Both the position numbers and the translations under genes were made by a program. From Dirofilaria immitis (lineage: Eukaryota > Nematoda > Chromadorea > Rhabditida > Onchocercidae), in NCBI GenBank assembly GCA_024305405.1, contig JAKNDB010000086.1, forward strand, positions 310,001 to 374,000: DNA of 64,000 nucleotides. Direction: 5' to 3'. Every line of letters begins with the position of its first letter. The first letter of the stretch is position 1. The notes below the pieces were generated by a model that saw only the letters and a list, made by a program, of their open reading frames with translations, made no database searches and had not been told where the DNA came from. Positions 50,966 through 61,356 of this stretch are shown here, in pieces.

Positions 50966-52009
50966 TTTTACAAATGATTGAATTTCACTGTCCAGCGATA
51001 TATTACGATTTACTACTTCCTTTTCCGAGTTTTTCTATGTTCAATATCCAGAGCTGAAACAAGATGTATTATAATTATGCGTTTATGAATATTTTTTATA
51101 TTTCAATTCATAATACTTTCAAATATCAGAATAAGTGAATAATCAAATATCAGCTTTTTACTTGCAAGCTCTAAAAAGTATGAATGAATGTATAAGGAGA
51201 TAAGTCAATAAACAGTAAATATTTGGCATAGTGGAAAATGACAGTTAGAGCGCATAAAATATTTCCAAGACGTGCAAATAAAAGTAAACTTATATATTTA
51301 ACTTATACAAGAGCTAAGCCTAATTATTCGCTACGAAGACATGAGACTAACGCTGAGTACTTATCAACAAGAATTTATAACATATTTTATAGGAAAAATC
51401 TTCTCGATTAAAATAAGTGTGATACGTACTCACATTCAGAACATATGCATCCATACTCAGAGTAATACAAGATAATAAGTGCTTTCCAGCGTAACACATC
51501 CCACATACATACGTGTAACCCCATAAAAGCTTTCCTAACATCTCTAAAGAGAACATTTGATGAACACCGTAGTGACAGATAAAAACCAAGGTGCAAGTTA
51601 AGGGACACAATTGAGCAGTTTGCAGCACAAAAGCACATGGCTTGCATTCTAGCCTGCTGATTACACATTACATTTTGCGATTTCACTTTAACGGTTAAGT
51701 AGAAATATTCTTGAAGATAGCGTAGTGCAAGATGTTAATGAATTGGTGCAGTATTTTACCAAAAATTTTTGTCTGAGTAATATTCTAGAAGCTATAGTTC
51801 ATATTTCAGGGGTGAAAATATTGTTTGATAAGTTGATGCCTTCGTATTTCTATTTTCTATTTATTAGTAATATTCTTAGCAATAATGCTTTATTATTTTG
51901 ACTTTGAATACGTTAGTTTTCGTAATGGTTTTCTATGGGTCGTTCCTGAGTATCACCAAACTTAGATTTACACTTTAAAACGAATAGTTGGTTCAAAAAC
52001 CTCAGTCGA
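50966..52009. other. Divergent intergenic region between rps-20 and the RNF146 homologue
   Basis: About 1 kb from which the two genes are transcribed outward, so it should hold both promoters. Open frames at 51347-51686 (minus) are cysteine-rich but overlap each other in different frames and have no conserved content. A likely trans-splice acceptor, CCTCAG, ends at 52005, four bases before the plus-strand ATG. Confidence 0.55.
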
Positions 52010-53484
52010 ATGAATTACGAAACAAAATCAGGAAGAACTGAAGAAATGGGAAAACCAGTTGTTGAGTTCGATAATTCCTCAAGACAACAGCAGATAGAGA
52101 AAATGATGAATGCCCAATCTGCTACCAAGAATTTGCATACAAAACCGAATTACCTGACTGTGGACACAAGTTTTGCTTCTTATGCATCAAAGGTTTGTCT
52201 TCTTGTTCTTTGCTTGTCAAGCTGATGGTGATATCTATCGTATCAATCTTTGAGGTTATACTTCATCACAATTTCGTAAATAAGGAAGGATTTTTACATT
52301 TATTCAATATGGTAGATTGAGTTTCTAATATTTAATAAATTCGAGGAGTGGCCTTGAGACATGGAGCATGTCCACTCTGTCGGAAGAACATTCCTTCCAG
52401 TTTATTTCTTGATCCAGTGCTTATGACGCTTGCTAATCAGGTTCATTACTTTTTACTTTTTCTAGATGAATAGTTAGTTCAAGCGACTATCGAAACTTTG
52501 GCAATTATTTGATCATTTTTAGCAAAAACAATCATACCAGCTACTTCCGCCGAATCAGTAGGTATTGTGGCAGAAAATATTGACAGTTTGAGGGAAAATG
52601 CGGACAAAGTGCAATGGTTTTACGGGGTAAGTACTTTATTGTTGCATCGTGATTTGTTTCCTAAATATATTATGAATTATATAATTGGGGTGCTGTATTT
52701 TCTTCAGATAAAGTGATCCAATTTTTTGAATTATTTGCAGTGGATTTGTGTTACGAGTAACAACATACTTATCTAGGCTCGTCATGGAGGGTGGTGGCGT
52801 TATGAGTGTCGACACGAAAATGAAATTGAAAAAGCTTATCAAAATGGCTTACACACTATTGAGCTGCTTATTGCGGGCAGCTTATTTTGTATTAATTTTG
52901 ACAGTATGTGCCAGTATAAAAAAGATCTTGGAAGGTATGTATGCTTGCTATATTCAGTTTACGAAAAATTGTTTCAGTTTAATTTTCTTCCATTAACAGT
53001 ACAAGAAAATTTAGTGTGAATTTTAAGGTATCATCATTGTTCTCAGTTATAATAGATTTAAGATGTCGAAATTTCCTGAGAATAGAAAATCATTGAAATC
53101 ACTCATTCCACTTAATTATTCTTTAGAGTTGATGAGTTGATGAAGTTGTGAAAAAAACCGGAAGTAAAAAATTTTTATAGATGTTGTGTAATGAGTAATT
53201 TAGAGTTGGATTTCGATTAGTTAGTGAAGCAAGGATATTTGCACAGTCACATTTATATCTATTCAATTGTCATCAGTGTCGTCTCTTATTTCTGTAGGAG
53301 AAGCGAATTCACTCGTCCAGTAAAACGAATTGAAAGAGGAGATTGTAGCTTGGTTGGTACAGTTCGTGGCATTGCTGGTCTACGTACGCCTATTGAACTA
53401 AACACAAACGTCGAGCAAGATATATCCGAAAATTTGGAATCAGTTGCTAAAAATTTAAGCTTTTTAAATTTTAACGGAGACTAA
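52010..53484 (+). CDS. RNF146-like RING and WWE domain E3 ubiquitin ligase
   Basis: RNF146 (Iduna) reads poly(ADP-ribose) through its WWE domain and ubiquitylates PARylated targets such as Axin. Five exons: 52010-52192, 52346-52440, 52523-52626, 52777-52934, 53298-53484. The corrected product is about 242 residues, shorter than human RNF146 because the long acidic tail is absent. RING: CPICYQEF, CGHKFCFLC, CPLCRKNIP. WWE: VQWFYG then HGGWWRYE, LLIAGSLFCINFDSMCQYKK and a basic stretch, in the same order as human. After the WWE come KRIERGD and GIAGLR, also in human. Two sites each lack one base: between 52072 and 52095 (before the RING) and in the A5 run at 52524-52528. Exon 2 could start at 52349 instead, with one codon less. 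Confidence 0.88.
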
Positions 53485-56400
53485 GTTCGGATAATTCTTC
53501 ATCGAGAAAAAAATCATGGTATAATTTTTTCTTTTGACTTTTCCGTTTGTGGGAATTTATTTTCTAAAATTGAATTTTAACGTTTTCGCGAATATTTCCA
53601 TGACTAATTAAATGAGTGGTGAGAAATTTCTGAACGGATTATTTAAAATTCTACAACTCATCGTCCTGAATGATATCCTAATCGATGTTTTCTTATTTCT
53701 CTTTGTTAGAATATACCTTACTTTCAATATTCTGCGGAGTATTAGAATTGATCGAACTATTAAAATCTCTTTTTCTAAAATGAAGATATTTGCCATAAAC
53801 AAAACATGAATAAGAATAATGAGCACCAGGAATGTGCGCTCATGAAACGTTATGTTATTATTTTCATATCTGTTTGGAATTCTAATACATTCTTTTCTTT
53901 CTTTCAGAGCGAAATCTAGCTTAAAAATGTTTAATATTTTGATTTTGATAGGAACTTTTTAGTATACAGAAGCATGGAGTTTCTTTCATCATTCCTTTTC
54001 CACTTACTTATTCTGTTAAATGTTAATTTATGTGTTATTGTTTCTCAAAATGAATATTTTCCCAACAGTTTCATTTTTGTTTTTGCATCAAAAATAGAGA
54101 ATAGTGAATTTTCAGCAAAGTTCATCATGCTTCTAAGTTAAAAATAAAGTTTTTCTGTCGGTACTGTTTCATATTTGCTAATTCGTTTGTAACGAGTTTT
54201 GGAGAAGCTGTAAGTTTTGTTCTATCGAAGTTTTCGTGAAATTAATGTAGTTCACAAATTTCAGTAATAGTAAAAGTATCCAATGTATTTTTCTGATCAT
54301 TATGCTTCCACCCGATGATAAGTAAAGGTTGTCATCATTGACTCAATGATTCAACTACATAATATGAAGAACCGATTCGCTTAATCAAACGGTCCAAGTA
54401 GTTCATATTGATTTCATCGCTTATGAAATTCTGAGTGACCTGAAGTAACATCGTATTTCATTATTTTCGATTCTTTAAAAGAAAATTCAAGTATCATATC
54501 TCCTCGTAGGAGTTAATTACGGGTTATGAATTATCTCTAAGACATGCTCGTGTCACTCGAAATAAAGTCAAAAATTTTAGTGATTTAATCTAATTGCATT
54601 TTTTCTCCAGGATATTACATCATCTTTATTCAGATATAAATAATGCTCACGTAGTCTCACTTCTTGAAATCCCTTTAAGAAGATGTTGTCTTTTGTTTCA
54701 TTTCACTTAAAATGATATAAAATTAATAAAAATTCCTAGAGATCCTAAAAATCTAGTTTGGCAAATTCCTGGATGGTTATAGCTATGATCACTCAACGGA
54801 ATCGAGAAATCTTCGGGATATACTGTGGATTCATAACCTGTTACAATTCAATCTTTGAAGACAAATTTTAAAAATATAAGAGCTTCTCTAAAGTAAGTTC
54901 TTTTGAAACTGGGTTCATGTTTAGTAATGCCTTTAATTTGAGTCCTAGAACCAGTTGCCTTAGCAGACATGCTTGTGTGGAAAGTCTTTTTTTTAAATAT
55001 GGAATAGTTTTGTAAAAATTTCCCAAATAGTGAGAGATATAGAAATATCGAAAACAAATAAATGATATTAAATTAATCATTGGCAGACACGAAAATGGGA
55101 TTTTTAATGAATTTCCAAAAATCTGGCCGTATCTGATTGCCTATAAATATGGATAATTGGAAATTCTGAAGCAGTATTTTGCATGAAAATGCTGTCATGA
55201 AAGTTTTTTAATTATTGCAAAGAATTTCATCCGTCTAAAAGATTTTGATCTCATGAGATGAACAGAAAGCGAAGAATGAAGAAACAATTTACTTTTATTA
55301 ATAAGCAATTGACTACCCGGTATTTTTTTCCAATTTTCTTATGATCCTGACGCATAGTAATGAGAATTTTGAGTCCAAAATCAGCTTGACTTTCTTCTTA
55401 TTCACGACAGTCCAGAGATTCAGCTTCGTAGTCAATTATTCAATCTATAAAAGCATCATAAATAAAACTGAGAAAAGCAATGTCATAGTTAATATTGTAA
55501 ATAAAATAATTGAAACATAGCAAACGGAATGATATGGATTAACATGCTTGTTCAAGCTAATTCAAACTCAATCAGTTTGGCATTCACTTTATTGTACAAA
55601 CTTTTCAATATTATTGCTTTTCATCCCCATACTAACAATATTTCAAGAAGTTATACTGAGATGGTGATATCATCAATATATATTTACTTATACATTCGAA
55701 ATTTATAAACTGCTGCAGTTCCATGAAAGTTTTATACAGAAATCATTTAAATAGTGCTAACTGTACAATAATTTTCCTAGTTTTAAACCATTCCTGCTGT
55801 TGCACTAAAATTCAAAATGTGCTTTAAAGAATTTTGAAAAAGCATTTAAAAATTTCCACAGCTACAATAAATTTATCTGTCATATGTAAAACATATGCAA
55901 ATACTATGCAGAAAAGAGTATAAAGTAGGCTATCGCTTATTTGTTGACAAAATATTCTGCTAGTTTTAGGCAAGAATCAAATATTTTTCGAGTACGAAGT
56001 TATCAGTTTTTGTTGCAGAACATGGACTACACTTAGTTCTTCTTTTATAGTGATACTTTTTAATTTTGATCGGCAAAAATAGAATTTTAATTAAGTAGAA
56101 TTTTGAATCAAACAGCATGAATATTTAGCGATTGTATTGAAAAGAAAAATCGAAATCTATTACATTCTGGCACGCCATCGATTTATATGCAGCTAACCTG
56201 AAATTATAGCCTGGTTGATACAGGGAAAGCGTTCAAGAATATAACTTCGACAAAAATTGAAAAAAAAAAACGATGAAATAGCATATTTAGGGATTAGAAG
56301 AATCAGAAGACAATAAAAGGGAAGTAGTTTAAGTTGCTGAAGTTTTATACAGTACACTTGGATTTTTGAAGACAATCTGACGATGAAAGGATAATTTAAG

Positions 56401-56639
56401 TTAAATTTTATGCAAGACTTACAAGACAATGAGAGAAAGAGCCATAAATGAAGGATACAATAACTTCAATACATTTTATCACATTATATTTAGAAGTTCT
56501 CCTTTAGATTACTTTTTAAATTTATACCATAGATATATATTTCTGAAAAATATTATCTTTTTCCTTTTTTTTTGCCTCCATAATAATAAAAATAAAACAA
56601 TCAACAAACATTTAATCTTCTAACTGACTTGTACTATCG

Positions 56640-57005
56640 AAAATTTGTCCCAAGCTATCTCCTTCTAAAATTGGAAAAAGATAACTAATTATTGTATAAC
56701 TCCCACATTCACTCCAAAAAACGTCAATAATCAATAGACATATCATAAGCCTGAATATGACACCAATTAAAATTAAACAATTTAATACGAAAAAAATTTA
56801 CCACAAGAAAAAACTCCAACCAAAACATGAAAACCATGCAAACCTGTCCCAACATAAAAAATACTGCCATAAATACTATCATTTATAACAAAACAATTAT
56901 TACTATATTCATAAAATTGAAAACACATTAATTGTTGACTTATTCGTACTGTCCATGCAATAATTTCATTCTCTCTGTTAAAATAAATAAAACCCCTAAA
57001 TTACT
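56640..57005 (-). pseudogene. Nuclear copy of a mitochondrial cox3 fragment (numt)
   Basis: Read on the minus strand, 56850-57000 gives pieces of cytochrome c oxidase subunit III: FYEYSNNCFVINDSIYGSIF, then YVGTGLHGFHVLVG. After a one-base frame change, WCHIQAYDMSIDYW appears near 56725-56795. These match COX3 in order (FTISDGIYGS, TGFHGLHV, and the segment before WYWHF). The sequence is TTTT-rich on that strand, as nematode mtDNA is. No cox1, cox2 or nad genes flank it and the frame breaks, so it is an inserted, decayed fragment. Its exact ends are uncertain. Confidence 0.75.
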
Positions 57006-59234
57006 GGAAGAACAAGGACATAATAAGTTCGAAGCCTAGATTGAAAGCCTAAACATTTTGTTTCTAACAACTTATAAATTCCTGGTTCGAATCAAGTGTT
57101 TGCTTTCTTACAAATATTAATGATGACCGCTGGAACATGATGATTGTTTTGAACAATATCGAACACGAGATTGTTACTTTCGATTGATCATTTAATCTCG
57201 AAAATGAATAAGATATTAGAGTTCTAAATGATACAGCCAGTGAATGAAGATTAGATAACAGAACGGCTAGTGGACTCTGAGAAAGATACGAAAGAGAACA
57301 ATAAAGACTTTTGATGTTAAGAAGATGAAAACGATAGAATCGAAGTAGGTAAATTACAGTTCAAACAGTAAATTAAATGTGATGATGATCCAGCAAAAAG
57401 TGATCGTAACTTTTCCGATTTTAACGAAGAAAACAAATTTATTACTTTGATTTTTCTTCTATTAAATGCTGCATGATGTTAATTTTTTTGTGAAAAAATA
57501 TCCTTCAAGCAAATGAACAAGTGATAAAAGTTGAATTTTATGGAATAAAAATGACTAATATCATGTGATAGACATTGAGAAAAACACAAGTTATAATGCT
57601 TCAATTGATAATATTATATGATAGGATTAAAACAGAAATCTCGCAAAATGTGAGAGATTGATATTGATATGAGATTGCTTTATACAAATTTTTAAAGCAT
57701 AATTTTGAAATGATTTTATACTTTTTGCTAACATTTGTAATAGTTAATACTTTGATATTTTGTAAAAACATTCTTTCTTCAAAGCTGAAGAGAAGCAGTT
57801 TTCATATAGAAATAATTAGAACTTTAAAGGATGTTTTTTTTTTTAAATCCATTTAATAAGTCTAGAAACTTTATCAAAATCTTAAATTTACATCCACAAC
57901 TTAGTCTGTCATTTAAGATTTGAGAGATAGCGGTTCATTGTCACTGAAACGCTTTTTAAATCGTCACAGCATAGCCAAAAACTCAATAATTGCCTAGGCC
58001 TAGCTATACGAATATTTACCATCATTACTGACTATCAAGGAAAATATACGGGACAAGTGATTTAAAATGCTTTTAACGAAATAATTATATTACTCTGATA
58101 ACTATCGATTTGCAAATGAAAATTTTTCTACAGAATTTCAATCCATCTTCACGTTACTTTTTGTTTTGCAAAGAAATAAACAGAAATTTATGTGGTATGA
58201 TCAACTTTTATTATTTGATATCGAGAATCATTATCATTTTTCGTTGCGTGGTGACAACTTGAAGCACTTTTGCAATTTATTTACACTATGATCAATGAAT
58301 TTAAAACTTCCTTTAAATCATTTTTTAATTTGTTTAATGAATCAACTCAACATGAAAATATTCACTGTTCAAAGCTGTCAAGAACTTTTTATTTATTTTG
58401 AATAAAAAAGTTTTATTGAGCAGAGATTTGAGGTTTCATATTAGTTTTGTTGTCTACTTAATTATAAACAGGTTTACAAATATATTACACCATTTCCTAT
58501 AATCTTATGCTCAAAATTCGCTTATGAAGAACCTGTTAAAATCAAGTATTGAAAATATCACAGAAAATTCCTTTTTAGAAAAACAAGCTAATCAACTATT
58601 TCTCTTATTTATTCCAGTATTATTTATATAAAATAATATAAAATAATTTTAAAACTAATCAGAGCAAATTGAATATATCAACGACGGAAAAGACTTTTGC
58701 TTTGAACCATCAAGCTGATAATATAAAATAGTTAATAATATTTATTATTTGCGATATTTGAGGTCATACATGGAAATTTGTATGCTCATTCCTTTTGCGT
58801 CAATGTTGAAGGATGTTCACTATCAGCAGTATTTAAAATCTAGGAAGGTTCTCACATAATGTTCGGTTTTTAAACCAATTATTCCTGAAAATTTTTGCTT
58901 TTAAATTTCCAGTGCCATATTCAAAACATACACAAACGACTTTAGAATCATTTTCTCCTTGTCTGATTTACTATTTTCCAAAGGAGTTTTCAGCATCTAA
59001 TTTTTAAAAATCATTTGATCTCTGGCTCTCGATTTGTTTTCACAAAATTCATCGCTCATAAAAAGAATTCATTCATTTACAATATAATTTAAAAAATATA
59101 AAATCGGTAAATTCTATACATACATTGCAATTTACTAACTATTAATTTTTCAGATTGAATGAACCATTTCAAATCATTGCTGCCCTTTTTTTTTCAGAAT
59201 TACTAAAATTTCTCTCGTCTTTCATACTATTCAG

Positions 59235-59242
59235 AGCAAACC
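59235..59242 (+). promoter_or_regulatory. Acceptor and short leader before the collagen ATG (candidate trans-splice site)
   Basis: ATTCAG ends at 59234 and the ATG begins at 59243, giving an eight-base leader. It fits spliced-leader addition. Confidence 0.55.
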
Positions 59243-60537
59243 ATGAAAATAGTATTTGCTGTGGCAACAATTAGCAGTGCATGTGCTATTATATTGTCAT
59301 TGACTGCTATTACAGTTATCTTTCATGATATCAGCAAGCTGTACAATAATGTAATGATGGAAATGGAAGAATTCAAAGTAAGTTTTCAAAAGTATTTAAA
59401 AATGAAACAAAAATATTTCATAAAAACATAATGACATTATGTGCTGAAATAATCTAAATGATTTTAATGTAATATATGTAAAATATCTTTAGATGATAGA
59501 AGAAGACGCATGGCGTGAAATAGCATATACGAATGTAAACCCAAATGATGATATAAATACGACATCCTTCACGTTAAGCTCTATATTCCGAGCCAAACGA
59601 CAGAGCAATAAGTGCAGTAAGTTTTGTTTTAATCGTATAGCTTCACTAATTTTATCGAAATCACTTGAATTGTAAAAAAATCCTTGAACTTTGTAAAACT
59701 TTTTTCAGATTGTGGACCAACACCGAATAAATGCCCACAAGGACCACCAGGGCCACCTGGTAAACCTGGTGAGAAAGGTGATGATGGATTGCAAGGACCA
59801 GATGGTATGCCCGGGCCACCTGGAGTTACTTTGCTAGCAACTTTCAACATCCCTGGTGGTTGCATAGATTGTCCACCTGGCAAAGAAGGACCACCTGGAC
59901 CAGAAGGACTAATGGGACCGCCTGGACCTAAAGGTCCTCCTGGTGCACGAGGAAAGAATGGCAAGCCCGGTCAAAAAGGTCCATCAGGGCCAAAAGGTGA
60001 AATTGGTCCAACTGGTCCTGATGGCCCACAGGGCAATCCGGGTAGCGACGGCAAGGATGGTAAGCGTGCAGTTGGGCCACAAGGTGAGAAAGGACCGACC
60101 GGGCAGCGCGGACCAGAAGGTCCAAAGGCAATGACGGTAAAGATGGAGAACTTGGACCACAGGGTGATCCAGGACCAGATGGTAAGATCGGCGCTGACGG
60201 ACGTGATGGTAGAGATGGAGATCCAGGCATAGTAAGTAAATTTTCTCAGAAATTTTCAGACCATTCCATGCTTTTTTAATCCTTTTCCATTAATATTTTG
60301 AAATCTGTTGAAGTCAAGTTTCGTGACCGTCCATATCATTTTTAGGCTGGTGTTGCTGGATCACCAGGGAAAGATGGATTCTATTGTCCGTGCCCTCCTC
60401 ATAGTACTAGCTCAGCAGTTCAAGCAGAGAATCCATTAGAATCACCAAGGGATCATTATGCTGAACCGGATAAAAGTGAAGCGGCGCAGGACACCGGTGG
60501 TTACAAGCAGAAGAAAAAGGTGCAAAAGAAAGAGTGA
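59243..60537 (+). CDS. Cuticle collagen
   Basis: Structural protein of the worm cuticle, secreted as a trimer. Four exons: 59243-59377, 59493-59616, 59709-60231, 60346-60537. The corrected product is 324 residues, typical of the family. A hydrophobic N-terminal segment (about residues 5-28) with the nematode collagen N-terminal domain is followed by RAKR, a furin/BLI-4-like processing site. Cysteine pairs ([19 protein letters not shown]) flank the triple-helical blocks, and Gly-X-Y triplets run from [10 protein letters not shown] on. A non-helical gap ([11 protein letters not shown]) separates two Gly-X-Y blocks. One base is missing near 60124-60128 (in PKG); without it the frame leaves collagen. 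A Gly-X-Y slip occurs at GKRAVGPQ. The C-tail is charged ([10 protein letters not shown]). Confidence 0.93.
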
Positions 60538-60809
60538 TAGCAACAATGATCATCATTTTTTATAAAAATTTGCATTTCATATTCTTTGCAAGAGGGTAAA
60601 GAAGAAAATCTATATTTTGCGAATGATCAGGGACCTTACCTTAATTTTTCTTGCTATATAAGCATACAATACGAACTAGCATTACGTAATTCTTTTGAAA
60701 AGCGACACTTTAATATGCCCGCTATAAGAAGGATATTAACATCTTCTATAATGTTTTCAAATGGGCTCTAAAATATTTAATTTTATTATACATTTATAAT
60801 ATATGTACA

Positions 60810-60815
60810 AATAAA
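60810..60815 (+). terminator. AATAAA polyadenylation signal for the collagen gene
   Basis: The first clear AATAAA after the stop lies about 270 bases downstream. A 3' end shortly after it is plausible. Confidence 0.5.
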
Positions 60816-61356
60816 AAGCACTAAAATATTTCAACATGAGGATCAAATATCAAATCAGTGAACAAATTAAATTATAAATCAAAGATTTCTTTGTGTATAT
60901 TAAGCCATACGTTCTTTGTAGTAATGCCAATTTAAAAGTTATTAATTTATCGAGATAACACTCTTAAAATATCTAAACTACGCATTTTTGGAAAAAAAAG
61001 ACAACTAGAGGTTCTCAGAAAGAACAGATTTTAGTAACAATTCATGCTATTCTTCCTGAAAAAAGTTAAATATAAATTTTAATTTTGCAAGTTTTACATT
61101 AGACATTGTGGAAAATACTTGATGCAATACACTGGATAAATTCGCCGGGAATCATCACCAAGAAAAAAGAAAAAATGGAGAAGTGAAAACGAGATCAACA
61201 GAAGAATGCATAAGGAACCGAGATATTAAAAATTTAGAAGTCTTACTTTCCAGTCAAGCTTCAGAATGGATTTGATCAACGAGTTACTTGATAGTTATGA
61301 CTCAGCACAATCTTTTTAGATGATATAAAAAAAAATAAAAACAATATTTATCACAC
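60816..61356. other. Spacer between convergent collagen and GON4L-like genes
   Basis: The two genes converge here. No exon or RNA gene was recognised. Confidence 0.5.

Larger units (their letters stand above)
53485..59242. other. Long AT-rich intergenic region with a mitochondrial DNA insert
   Basis: About 5.8 kb between the RNF146 homologue and the collagen gene. Apart from the cox3-derived segment near 56640-57005, no coding or RNA gene was recognised. The collagen promoter should lie just left of 59243. Confidence 0.55.

Noticed and set aside
51347..51686. Cysteine-rich minus-strand frames between rps-20 and the RNF146 homologue
   Set aside because: Two frames overlap the same DNA, with no signal peptide pattern, splice logic or conserved motif.
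57070..57100. GGTTCGAATC-like B box suggesting a tRNA next to the cox3 fragment
   Set aside because: No acceptor stem or anticodon arm could be paired by eye. It could be a decayed mitochondrial tRNA within the numt, but support is insufficient.
59629..60230. Proline- and glycine-rich open frames on the minus strand opposite the collagen
   Set aside because: They are the reverse reading of GGN-NNN-CCN collagen triplets, which always leaves open antisense frames.
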